The notes under the pieces: model-generated
Seen by the model: only the letters and a program-made list of their open reading frames with translations
What the model was told of the DNA's origin: nothing
Database searches by the model: none
Assembly (NCBI RefSeq): GCF_001984035.1
Contig: NZ_CP019449.1
Coordinates: forward strand, 1,488,001 to 1,552,000
Direction: 5' to 3'
DNA from: Sphingopyxis sp. QXT-31
GTDB taxonomy: Bacteria > Pseudomonadota > Alphaproteobacteria > Sphingomonadales > Sphingomonadaceae
DNA length: 64,000 nt
Made by a program: the position numbers and the translations under genes
Part shown: piece by piece, positions 40,362 through 48,382 of the stretch
How the letters are laid out: each line of letters begins with the position of its first letter
How positions within the stretch are numbered: the first letter of the stretch is position 1

Positions 40362-41168
40362 ATGCCCTCGCCCGCACCCGACGCCCCCATCCTCTTCTTC
40401 GACTCCGGCCTCGGCGGGCTCACCGTGCTCGGCCCGACCCGCGCGCTGCTGCCCACCGCACCGATCGTCTATGCCGCCGATTATGCCGGGCTGCCCTATG
40501 GCCAGAAGAGCGAGGCCGAACTCGCCGCGCGCGTCCCCGCGCTGCTCGGGCGGCTCGTCGAGCGCTACCAGCCGCGGCTCGCGGTGATCGCGTGCAACAC
40601 CGCCTCGACGATCGCGCTCGCCCATGTCCGCGCCGCGCTCGACCTGCCGATCGTCGGCACAGTACCCGCGATCAAGCCCGCTGCCGAGCTCACGAAGACC
40701 GGCGTGATCGGGGTGCTCGGCACCGAAGCGACGGTACGCCAGCCCTATGTCGACGACCTGTCGGCGCGTTTCGCCGCGGGCAAGACGGTGCTGCGCCACG
40801 GCAGTCCGGGCCTCGTCACCGGCGCCGAGGCGAAGCTGCGCGGCGAAGCGGTCGATCCCGCGGTGATAGCGCGCGCTATCGCGGGGCTGCGCGACCAGCC
40901 CGGCGGCGACAAGCTCGACGTCATCGTCCTCGCCTGCACCCATTTCCCGCTGCTCGCCGACGAGTTGCAGGCCGAGATCGGCCCCGACGTCCGCCTGATC
41001 GACGGCGCCGAAGGCATCGCGCGCCGCATCGCCCATCTCACCGACGGCCAGCCCTGGCCCACCGCCGCGGCACCGGGCATCGCGGTGTTCACGCGCAGCG
41101 ACGACCGCCCGCCGCCGCCCTTGTCGGCGCTCGCCCCCTATGGCCTCGACCGGATCGAGCTGATCTAA
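40362..41168 (+). CDS. murI: Glutamate racemase
   Basis: A 268-residue cofactor-free racemase supplying D-glutamate for peptidoglycan. N-terminal FFDSGLGGLTVL with the DSGLGG motif; the two catalytic cysteines lie in VIACNTAST and LACTHFPLL. Length is normal. Divergent from plsY, with a 116-base gap. Confidence 0.95.
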   Translation: MPSPAPDAPILFFDSGLGGLTVLGPTRALLPTAPIVYAADYAGLPYGQKSEAELAARVPALLGRLVERYQPRLAVIACNTASTIALAHVRAALDLPIVGTVPAIKPAAELTKTGVIGVLGTEATVRQPYVDDLSARFAAGKTVLRHGSPGLVTGAEAKLRGEAVDPAVIARAIAGLRDQPGGDKLDVIVLACTHFPLLADELQAEIGPDVRLIDGAEGIARRIAHLTDGQPWPTAAAPGIAVFTRSDDRPPPPLSALAPYGLDRIELI

Positions 41169-41182
41169 CTCGGACACCCCAT

Positions 41183-41265
41183 CCCGTTCGTGTCGAGCGA
41201 AGTCGAGACACCTCGAGGCCTAACGCCCTGCCGATGGGCATCTCGACTTCGCTCGATGCGAACGG
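41183..41265. repeat. REP-like palindrome, second copy of the GTCGAGCGAAGTCGAGA family
   Basis: Arms CCCGTTCGTGTCGAGCGAAG... (41183-41212) and the mirrored ...CTTCGCTCGATGCGAACGG (41236-41265) match the element at 6000-6081 in sequence and arrangement. Confidence 0.8.
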
Positions 41266-41292
41266 CTTGGAAGGGCCATTGCGGCCACAAAT

Positions 41293-41307
41293 TGCGAATC
41301 GTTCGCA
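41293..41307. promoter_or_regulatory. Fur/Irr-like palindrome upstream of hemA
   Basis: TGCGAA-TCG-TTCGCA, an exact 6-bp inverted repeat with a 3-base centre, lies about 103 bases before the hemA start. It resembles Fur-family boxes of alphaproteobacteria. Iron control of haem synthesis would make sense; this is inference from position and symmetry. Confidence 0.45.
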
Positions 41308-41409
41308 CTGGCTTTCGGCGCCGTCCGGCGTTATTGGCCCGCATGTTAATAGCCGCCCGGAGGGAGCGGCCCAATGGCCTGGACTGGCACCTGACTGCGG
41401 GGCTGAGAC

Positions 41410-42624
41410 GTGAACTATAACGATATTTTTGCACGCGCCATCGACCGGCTGCACGAGGAAGGGCGCTACCGCGTCTTCATCGACATCCTCCGCAACAAGG
41501 GCGCCTTCCCCAACGCACGCTGCTTCGCCGGCCACAATGGGCCGAAGCCGATCACCGTCTGGTGCTCGAACGACTATCTCGCCATGGGCCAGCATCCCAA
41601 GGTCATCGCCGCGATGGAAGAAGCCTTGCACGACGTCGGCGCGGGTTCGGGCGGCACGCGCAACATCGGCGGCAACACCCATTATCACATCGACCTCGAG
41701 CATGAACTCGCCGACCTGCACGGCAAGGACGGCGCACTGCTCTTCACCTCGGGCTATATTTCGAACGAGGCGACGCTCGGCACGCTCGGCAAGCTGCTTC
41801 CGAACTGCATCATCTATTCGGACGAATTGAACCACGCCTCGATGATCGCGGGCATCCGCAACTCGGGCTGCGAAAAGCGCGTGTGGCGCCACAACGACCT
41901 CGACCATCTCGAGGAACTGCTCGCCGCCGACGATCCCGAGGCCGCCAAGCTGATCGCCTTCGAAAGCGTCTATTCGATGGACGGCGACGTCGCGCCGATC
42001 CACGCGATCTGCGACCTCGCCGAAAAATATAACGCGCTGACCTATTGCGACGAAGTCCATGCCGTCGGCATGTACGGCCCGCGCGGCGGCGGCATCACCG
42101 ACCGCGACGAGGCCGCCGACCGCGTTACCATTATCGAGGGCACGCTCGGCAAGGCGTTCGGCGTGATGGGCGGCTATATCGCCGCCGACAAGAATATCAT
42201 CGACGTGATCCGCAGCTATGCCCCCGGCTTCATCTTCACGACCAGCCTGTCGCCGGTACTCGTCGCGGGCGTGCTCGCCAGCGTGCGCCACCTGAAAGCG
42301 TCGAGCGTCGAGCGCGAGGCGCAGCAGGCTGCGGCGGCTTACCTCAAAGCGAGCTTCCGCGACGCGGGGCTGCCGGTGATGGATTCGACCACGCACATCG
42401 TCCCGCTGATGGTCGGCGACCCGGTGCGCGCGAAAAAGATCAGCGACATATTGCTCGCCGAATATGGCGTCTATGTGCAGCCGATCAATTTCCCGACCGT
42501 GCCGCGGGGCACCGAACGCCTGCGCTTCACCCCGGGTCCGGCGCATGACGAGGCGATGATGCGCGAGCTGACGCAGGCGCTCGCCGAAATCTGGGACCGT
42601 CTCGAGCTGCGCAAGGCCGCGTGA
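41410..42624 (+). CDS. hemA: 5-aminolevulinate synthase
   Basis: A 404-residue PLP enzyme condensing glycine with succinyl-CoA, the alphaproteobacterial entry to haem. Landmarks: [46 protein letters not shown], and the PLP lysine in [14 protein letters not shown]. Translation begins at GTG (41410) with only a weak GGGGC upstream. Succinyl-CoA is also the product of the propionate module in this window. The nitroreductase start overlaps its stop (GTGA). Confidence 0.95.
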   Translation: MNYNDIFARAIDRLHEEGRYRVFIDILRNKGAFPNARCFAGHNGPKPITVWCSNDYLAMGQHPKVIAAMEEALHDVGAGSGGTRNIGGNTHYHIDLEHELADLHGKDGALLFTSGYISNEATLGTLGKLLPNCIIYSDELNHASMIAGIRNSGCEKRVWRHNDLDHLEELLAADDPEAAKLIAFESVYSMDGDVAPIHAICDLAEKYNALTYCDEVHAVGMYGPRGGGITDRDEAADRVTIIEGTLGKAFGVMGGYIAADKNIIDVIRSYAPGFIFTTSLSPVLVAGVLASVRHLKASSVEREAQQAAAAYLKASFRDAGLPVMDSTTHIVPLMVGDPVRAKKISDILLAEYGVYVQPINFPTVPRGTERLRFTPGPAHDEAMMRELTQALAEIWDRLELRKAA

Positions 42625-43310
42625 GCGCCGCACCGGGGTTCGATGAGGTCGTCCGGGGACGCCGCTCCATCCGCGGCTTCCTCGACAAGCCCGTCCCCAA
42701 AGCGCTGATCGCCGAGATTCTCGAGGTCGCGATGCGCGCGCCCTCGTCGTTCAACAACCAGTGCTGGAATTTCTCGGTCGTCACCGGCACCGCGCTCGAC
42801 GCGATCCGCCGCGGCAATACCGAAGGCATTCTCGCGGGCAAGCCCGACAGCCGCGAGTTCCGCCGCTTCGACGGCATCGCCGACGACCATCGCGCGCGAC
42901 AGATCGAGATCGCCAAGCAGCTTTTCGGCGCGATGGGTATCGCGCGCGACGACAAGGATGCGCGGCAGGATTGGGTGCTGCGCGGTTTCCGCCAGTTCGA
43001 CGCGCCGGTCAGCATCGTCGTCACCTATGACCGCGTGCTGCTCGGCAGCGACATTGCGCCCTTCGACTGCGGCGCGGTGACCAACGCGCTGGTCAACGCC
43101 GCCTGGTCGCGCGGATTGGGCTGCGTGATCAACAGCCAGGGCATCATGCAGTCGCCGGTGGTGCGCGAACATGCGCACATCCCCGACGACCAAGTGATCA
43201 TGATCTGCGTCGCGATGGGCTGGCCCGCCGACGATTTCCCCGCCAATGCGGTGGTGTCGAACCGCAAGAGCGTCGCCGACGCCGTGCGCTTCGTCGGCTT
43301 CGACGACTGA
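42621..43310 (+). CDS. Nitroreductase family protein
   Basis: A 229-residue flavin enzyme of the nitroreductase family. N-terminal [40 protein letters not shown] is diagnostic for FMN binding; later [20 protein letters not shown] and [18 protein letters not shown] start overlaps the hemA stop, so it is coupled to hemA. Substrate unknown. Confidence 0.9.
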   Translation: MSAAPGFDEVVRGRRSIRGFLDKPVPKALIAEILEVAMRAPSSFNNQCWNFSVVTGTALDAIRRGNTEGILAGKPDSREFRRFDGIADDHRARQIEIAKQLFGAMGIARDDKDARQDWVLRGFRQFDAPVSIVVTYDRVLLGSDIAPFDCGAVTNALVNAAWSRGLGCVINSQGIMQSPVVREHAHIPDDQVIMICVAMGWPADDFPANAVVSNRKSVADAVRFVGFDD

Positions 43311-43317
43311 GGCCCGC

Positions 43318-43467
43318 GTGCCGTTCGACCTGCTCGAAGCACTGGGCATGGTGGGCGAAGCGGCGACCGAAATCCCCGACCTGCGCAAGCGGCGCAACCG
43401 GATCGGCTGCTTCATCGGCTTCGCGCTCCTGCTGATTTTAATTGCGGCGCTATACTGGTGGTCGTGA
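43318..43467 (+). CDS. 49-residue single-helix membrane protein
   Basis: Starts at GTG seven bases after the nitroreductase stop, with GAGG upstream. A polar N-terminal half (LLEALGMVGEAATEIPDLRKRR) precedes one transmembrane helix (CFIGFALLLILIAALYWW). Its place after hemA and the nitroreductase, and the basic residues before the helix, support it. Function unknown. Confidence 0.6.
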   Translation: MPFDLLEALGMVGEAATEIPDLRKRRNRIGCFIGFALLLILIAALYWWS

Positions 43468-43507
43468 TAGCGGTGGGGCAATCACCCTCCCCCGGACAAG
43501 AGAACAC

Positions 43508-44746
43508 ATGACCGCTCAGCGCTATAGCAGCACCGCCATCGCCCTCCACTGGCTGCTCGCGCTGCTCCTCGCCTTCCAGATTTCGCTCGGCTGGGCGCTC
43601 GAGGGCAATAACGGTCCGGAATTGTTCGCGCGCTTTCAGCTCCACAAGTCAATCGGCATCGCGATCCTGCTGCTGAGCCTCGCGCGGCTCGCGGTGCGGC
43701 TGTTCACGCCGCGCCCGCCGGCGTCCGAAGGCCCCGCATGGACGCGCGCGCTCGCGAGCACCGTCCACTGGCTCTTCTACGCCGTGATGATCCTCGGCCC
43801 GATCACCGGCTGGCTGATCGTCTCGACCGCAAAGGTGCAGGTGCCCACCCTGATCTTCGGCGTTATCCCCTGGCCGCATCTGCCCGTCGGACATGGCTGG
43901 CACGATCCCGCCGAGTCGATCCACGGCGCAATGGCGTGGCTCGCGATCGGGCTGTTCCTGCTTCATATCGCGGGTGCACTCCGCCACCAGTGGCTGCTCG
44001 GCAAGCCCGAGCTCCAGCGCATGATCCCCTTTGCGAAGGGCAAGGCGGTCGGCGCGGCGATCGGTGCGCTGGCGCTGGTCTTCGCCGCGATGGTTGCCGC
44101 CAAGCTGGTCTATCCCGACAAGCCGCGCGTGGCCGCCGAACGGGCAGAGGAGCCGGTCTCTGCTGCCCCCACCGCGGCGCCGGCGGCCGAAGAAGCGAAA
44201 ACCGAGGAAGCCGAAGAAGCCGAGCCCGAGGAAACCGCCCAGCCGCTCGCCGACTGGAGCGTCGGATCGGGCGGCCGCCTCGGCTTCACGGCGCGCTGGA
44301 ACGGCGAGGCGGTCGCGGGACGCTTCGGCCGCTGGGACGCCGACATCAAGTTCAGCCCCGACGATCTCGCCAAATCGCGGATCAAGGTAACCGTCGACCT
44401 CGCCTCGGCCGACACCGGCGACGGGCAGCGCGACGATTCGCTGAAAGGGAGCGATTTCTTCGACAGCGGCGCGCATCCGAAGGCGATCTACACCGCGCGC
44501 GACATCCGCCACCTCGGCGGCGACCGCTACGAAGCGCGCGGCACGCTCGACCTGCGCGGCGTCGAGAGGCCCGCGACCCTGCGCTTCACCCTGACCATCG
44601 ACGGCGACCGCGCGCGCGTATCGGGAAGCACGCGCATCGACCGCACCGCCTTCGGCGTCGGCCAGGGCGAATGGGCGGCAACCGATGCCATTGCGGCGGG
44701 GGTCGACATCGCCTTTTCGTTCGGCGCGACGCGCCCCGCGAACTGA
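43508..44746 (+). CDS. Cytochrome b561 - YceI fusion protein
   Basis: A 412-residue fusion. The N-terminal half is a four-helix b561-type cytochrome with histidines H14, H46, H139 and H153 placed as in bacterial b561 (CybB), so two haems are likely. An acidic, alanine-rich linker (about residues 205-240, AEEAKTEEAEEAEPEE) leads to a C-terminal YceI domain (ADWSVGSGGRLGFTARWNGEAVAGRF...), a lipocalin-like barrel that binds isoprenoid quinones in relatives. The domains would sit in membrane and periplasm, hinting at electron exchange with a quinone. Start at 43508 has a weak AAGAGA. Confidence 0.88.
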   Translation: MTAQRYSSTAIALHWLLALLLAFQISLGWALEGNNGPELFARFQLHKSIGIAILLLSLARLAVRLFTPRPPASEGPAWTRALASTVHWLFYAVMILGPITGWLIVSTAKVQVPTLIFGVIPWPHLPVGHGWHDPAESIHGAMAWLAIGLFLLHIAGALRHQWLLGKPELQRMIPFAKGKAVGAAIGALALVFAAMVAAKLVYPDKPRVAAERAEEPVSAAPTAAPAAEEAKTEEAEEAEPEETAQPLADWSVGSGGRLGFTARWNGEAVAGRFGRWDADIKFSPDDLAKSRIKVTVDLASADTGDGQRDDSLKGSDFFDSGAHPKAIYTARDIRHLGGDRYEARGTLDLRGVERPATLRFTLTIDGDRARVSGSTRIDRTAFGVGQGEWAATDAIAAGVDIAFSFGATRPAN

Positions 44747-44764
44747 GCGCGGCGCGGGCGCCGT

Positions 44765-45424
44765 TCAGCGGCGCGGCCCCTTGTCGATGCGCAGCGACCA
44801 GGCATAGCCGCGGTAAAGGCGCACCAGCGTCACGCGCCCGCCGACGTCGCTCGCGATCTCGCGCGCCGCCTCGGGCAGCATCGCGCGCGGCGCGACGTGG
44901 AAGCGCCCCAGCCAGCCGAACAGCCCGGCGCGGAACCAGGCGGGCATTCCCTCCTGCTGCCCGAAATCGACGATATGCAGCGAGCCATTGCTGCCCAGCC
45001 GCTGCGCCGCCTCGCGCATCGCGCCCTGCCAGTCGGGGATCATCGACAGCGTATAGCTCTGGAATATCCGGTCGAACCCCGCGACGCGGAACAGCGCGTC
45101 GGGGTCGAACGCCGTCGCATCGCCCCGCGCCACGGTGATTCGCCGCGTCAGCCCGGCGCGCGCGATCGCCGTGCGCGCGCTTTTCAGCATTTCCTCCGAA
45201 ATATCGATGCCATAGAAGCGCCCGCCCGGCCAGCAGCGCGCCGCCGCGATCAGGTTGCGCCCGGTGCCGCAGCCGACCTCGAGCACGTGGCCGCCCACCG
45301 GCGGCTGCAATTCGTCGATCAGCCGGTCGCGCCCCAGCAGATAGTATTTGCGCGTCAAATCATAGATATGCCGCTGGCCGCGATAGACATCGTCCATCAG
45401 CGCGGCATGGCCCTCTCCGGCCAT
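44765..45424 (-). CDS. btaB: Betaine-lipid N-methyltransferase
   Basis: A 219-residue SAM-dependent methyltransferase (HVLEVGCGTGRNLIAAARCWPG and FYGIDISEEML). It starts three bases after the stop of btaA. BtaB trimethylates diacylglyceryl-homoserine to make the betaine lipid DGTS, so partner and position support the call. Its size matches BtaB of Rhodobacter (about 210 residues). Confidence 0.88.
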   Translation of the reverse strand: MAGEGHAALMDDVYRGQRHIYDLTRKYYLLGRDRLIDELQPPVGGHVLEVGCGTGRNLIAAARCWPGGRFYGIDISEEMLKSARTAIARAGLTRRITVARGDATAFDPDALFRVAGFDRIFQSYTLSMIPDWQGAMREAAQRLGSNGSLHIVDFGQQEGMPAWFRAGLFGWLGRFHVAPRAMLPEAAREIASDVGGRVTLVRLYRGYAWSLRIDKGPRR

Positions 45425-45427
45425 GGC

Positions 45428-46645
45428 TCAGTGCTTCAGGATATAGAGATGCACCCCGCCGTAGATCGCCGAGCGGTCGCGCCGCGTATAGCCTAGCGAT
45501 TCTTCGGCGCGATACTCCCAGCGACCGAGCAGCGTATCGGGCAGCCGCCCCAGCAGCAGACTCGGCTCGGCGGCGGTGCGGAACAGCACGCGCGCGCCCG
45601 GCCGCGCGGTGCGCGTGGCCTCGGTCCAAAGCGCAAGCAATTGCAGGTTGGTCATCCAGTCCTGCGCGTCGAGGAAGACATAGCGATCGAAGCTGGCGTC
45701 GTCGGCCTCGAACAACATGTCGGTCATATTGGCGTGGAGCATCGTCACGCGTTCGGCGCGCGCCTTGACCGCGTCGTAGTTCGCGGCCTGCAGATAGGGC
45801 GGCAACGGCGCCTCGACGCCGCGGCCATAGCCGCGCCCGAAGGCCTGCCACGCGAAATAATTATCCTTGAGGTCGAAATCGCAGCACAGCTTCTCGAGCC
45901 GCGCGCGCAGCACGTCGGCCATCGGCTTGCCGCCCGCGAGCGCGTCGTACTGCGCGGGCGGGATACCCAGCCCGAACAGCGACGAGCGCTGGTCGGTGAC
46001 CCAGCGCACGAACTTCCTGTCGAAGAAGGGCGCGAATTTCGTCTCGAAGATATGCCGCTGCTCGTCGATATCGCGCGCCTCGAGCAAGGCGCGCGGGTCG
46101 GCCTTCATCGTCCGCGCCAGCAGATGCGCGACCCCGATGAAATTGCCGAGCAGCCCGCGCTTGTAGAGTCCCGTCGCAAAGCCGTTGATGCGCCGCCGCC
46201 CGATCAGGTCGCGCCCTTCCCAATAGCGGCGGCTGATCTCGTCGAGATGTGGGCGGACGTGGGCCCGATACGCCCCGACATTCTCACGGCTGTCGGCGTC
46301 GGCGAAGAAGCGGCGGAAGCTGTTGTAATCTGGAAGGCGCTGCGCCGCGACGCGCTTCAGAGACCCAAGCGCCACATGCGCGGTGTTGAGGTCGACCGCG
46401 ACGATCTCGGCGGGGTCGGCGGTGAGGTAGGAAAAGACGTTGCAGCCGCCGCTCGCGATTGTCGCGATGCGATTGCCGGGCTGGATATCCAGCGCCTCCA
46501 TGTCGACCACCGGGTCTTCCCAGATCTGCGCATAGACGAGCCCGCGAAAGGCGAGCGCGAAGGCGCGGTCGAGCAGGCGTTGCTTCTGCTCGGCGTCTTC
46601 GCGGACGACGGCGGCGACGATCTTTCGGTTGGGCTGGCTGGCCAT
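45428..46645 (-). CDS. btaA: Diacylglycerol 3-amino-3-carboxypropyl transferase
   Basis: A 405-residue DUF3419 protein. It transfers the aminocarboxypropyl group of SAM to diacylglycerol, the first step to the phosphorus-free lipid DGTS. Family features are LVYAQIWEDPVVDMEALDIQPG and IASGGCNVFSYLTADPAEIVAVDLN near the N-terminus, and LDAQDWMTNLQLLALW late. The start at 46645 has GGGAG; the longer frame is unsupported. Upstream sits a Pho-box-like repeat, which fits regulation by phosphate starvation. Confidence 0.92.
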   Translation of the reverse strand: MASQPNRKIVAAVVREDAEQKQRLLDRAFALAFRGLVYAQIWEDPVVDMEALDIQPGNRIATIASGGCNVFSYLTADPAEIVAVDLNTAHVALGSLKRVAAQRLPDYNSFRRFFADADSRENVGAYRAHVRPHLDEISRRYWEGRDLIGRRRINGFATGLYKRGLLGNFIGVAHLLARTMKADPRALLEARDIDEQRHIFETKFAPFFDRKFVRWVTDQRSSLFGLGIPPAQYDALAGGKPMADVLRARLEKLCCDFDLKDNYFAWQAFGRGYGRGVEAPLPPYLQAANYDAVKARAERVTMLHANMTDMLFEADDASFDRYVFLDAQDWMTNLQLLALWTEATRTARPGARVLFRTAAEPSLLLGRLPDTLLGRWEYRAEESLGYTRRDRSAIYGGVHLYILKH

Positions 46646-46718
46646 GAACGGTCTCCCGGAGCGAGGTGGATCCGGGACCGCGCATGACAGCAATTCTTGC
46701 GATTCACGCGACGCTTCG

Positions 46719-46736
46719 GTGACAAAGCCGCGACAG
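46719..46736 (-). promoter_or_regulatory. Pho-box-like direct repeat upstream of btaA
   Basis: On the minus strand CTGTCGC-N4-TTGTCAC (46736 to 46719) gives two imperfect CTGTCAT half-sites at the 11-base spacing of PhoB boxes, about 74 bases upstream of the btaA start. A perfect single CTGTCAT lies at 46690-46684. PhoB control of bta genes is known in Sinorhizobium; here it is inferred. Confidence 0.55.
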
Positions 46737-46753
46737 GGGTGAAAAATGTACAA

Positions 46754-46832
46754 CGTCATCCCGGCGAAGGCCGGGATCTCACCGTCGCGTCATCTCGCAC
46801 GGTCGAGATCCCGGCCTTCGCCGGGATGACGA
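46754..46832. repeat. REP-like palindromes, TCATCCCGGC family
   Basis: GTCATCCCGGCGAAGGCCGG on the left and the mirrored CCGGCCTTCGCCGGGATGAC on the right, each itself a hairpin, lie between the btaA promoter region and the lipoprotein stop. Confidence 0.8.
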
Positions 46833-46837
46833 TCAGC

Positions 46838-47284
46838 TCAATCCTTACAATAACCCTCGCCGTCCTTGACGATCAGGCATTCCTTCTTGCCCGCGAGATA
46901 TTTGAGGCCCGTCTCGTCGCCGCTCCCGCGGCGCAGGCTCAGTTCCTCGGCGCCGCGCTTGAACTTGATGCCATGTTCGCTGTCGGTGCCCTCGTAGGTA
47001 CCCTTGGTGCTGTCGTCGGTCCCCGCCTGAATTTCCAGCTTATATTTGCCGGGCTCGCCGGGAGTGATGATGGCGTACATGCCCTCGACCCCGATCCATT
47101 TGCCCGCCCAGCTTGCGAAGCGGTGCGGCGCGGTCGCGGGATCGGCTTCGCCCTCGGTCGCCTCGGGCGGCACCGTCTCGTCGACCACCTCGGTGGTCTC
47201 GGTCGGCGCGGGCGCTTCGGCCTTTTCGCAGCCGCTCAGCACCACCAGCGCCGCGGCGCCCATCAGGAACATGCTCTTCTGCAT
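46838..47284 (-). CDS. Lipoprotein of unknown function
   Basis: A 148-residue lipoprotein: MQKSMFLMGAAALVVLSGC with lipobox LSGC and modification at C19. An acidic, proline-rich linker follows (PTETTEVVDETVPPEATEGE), then a compact domain, roughly residues 50-148, with AGKWIGVEGMYAIITPGEPGKYKLEI and a late CLIVKDGEGYC cysteine pair. GAAGGAG precedes the ATG. Downstream of, and on the same strand as, the dehydratase gene. I do not recognise a family. Confidence 0.75.
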   Translation of the reverse strand: MQKSMFLMGAAALVVLSGCEKAEAPAPTETTEVVDETVPPEATEGEADPATAPHRFASWAGKWIGVEGMYAIITPGEPGKYKLEIQAGTDDSTKGTYEGTDSEHGIKFKRGAEELSLRRGSGDETGLKYLAGKKECLIVKDGEGYCKD

Positions 47285-47322
47285 CGACTTTCTCCTTCGC
47301 GGTCTCAACGCACCAAGGCCGA

Positions 47323-48315
47323 TTAGTATCCGGCCAAAATTTCGGCATATTTCTGCGGGTCGACATTGCCGCCCGACAAGGTGACGAGCGTGGCCTTCAC
47401 CGGCGTGACCTTGCCCGCGAGCAGCGCCGCGAGCGCCGCCGCCCCGCCCGGCTCGACGACGAGGTGCAATTTCTCGAACGCGACACGCATCGCGTGGCGC
47501 ACCTCCTCGCGCGTCACCACCACGCCGCGCACGCCGCGCGCCTGCAGCACCGCGAAGTTGATCGGCCAGGTGTGCGGGGTCTGGAGCGCGTCGCATTCGC
47601 TGGGATAGGCGAGGTCCTCGACCGACTGGATTTCGCCGGCCTCCAGCGACCGCGTCACATCGTCCCAGCCCTCTGGCTCGACCGCGACGATCTCGGCATT
47701 CGGCAGCGCGAGCGCGAGCCCCGCCGACAGCCCACCGCCACCGCAGCAGGCGACGACCTTGTCGAAGCCGACGCCTTCGCGCGCGCGGAGCTGTTCCTCG
47801 GCCTCGATCCCAGCGGTCCCCTGCCCCTCGATGATCCACGGATCGCCATAGGCGTGCACCAGCGTCCCGCCGCGCTCCTCGAGCAATTTCGCCGCGACGG
47901 CATCGCGCGATTCGGTGACGCGGTCGTAGAGCACGACCTCGGCGCCCAGCTTGCGCGTCGCGGCGAGCTTCATCGCGGGCGCGTTGCCCGGCATCACGAT
48001 CGTCGCCTTGATTCCCAGCTTCTTCGCCGCCCAGGCGACCCCCTGCGCATGATTGCCGCTCGACACGCCGACGACCCCTGCCGCCGCCTGTTCGGGGGTC
48101 AGGTCGGTCAGCCGGTGCCACGCGCCGCGGATCTTGAATGCGCCGACGGGCTGCAGGCATTCGGCCTTGCACCAGACGGTCGTGCCGTCGATCTCGAGCG
48201 GCAGCAGCGGGGTCGGCGGCAACAATGCAGCGACTTTCGCCGCCGCGCGTTCGACGCCCGCAAGAGTCGGTGCGCGTGTCGGATTGAGTAGGGGTTCGGG
48301 GCTTTGCTGTGTCAT
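47323..48315 (-). CDS. Threonine dehydratase-like PLP enzyme
   Basis: A 330-residue fold-type II PLP enzyme of the serine/threonine dehydratase group. PLP lysine in QPVGAFKIRGA, the SSGNHAQGVA substrate loop, and the glycine-rich phosphate site ACCGGGGLSAG. There is no ACT regulatory domain, so it is of the short catabolic type. Serine racemase-like activity cannot be excluded. Divergent from the carboxynorspermidine dehydrogenase. Confidence 0.85.
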   Translation of the reverse strand: MTQQSPEPLLNPTRAPTLAGVERAAAKVAALLPPTPLLPLEIDGTTVWCKAECLQPVGAFKIRGAWHRLTDLTPEQAAAGVVGVSSGNHAQGVAWAAKKLGIKATIVMPGNAPAMKLAATRKLGAEVVLYDRVTESRDAVAAKLLEERGGTLVHAYGDPWIIEGQGTAGIEAEEQLRAREGVGFDKVVACCGGGGLSAGLALALPNAEIVAVEPEGWDDVTRSLEAGEIQSVEDLAYPSECDALQTPHTWPINFAVLQARGVRGVVVTREEVRHAMRVAFEKLHLVVEPGGAAALAALLAGKVTPVKATLVTLSGGNVDPQKYAEILAGY

Positions 48316-48382
48316 GGCTTCGTCCTATAGGGCGCGGCATAGAGAGCAAGCCGCATAGGTTCGCGGACAGGAGATTTTCACG

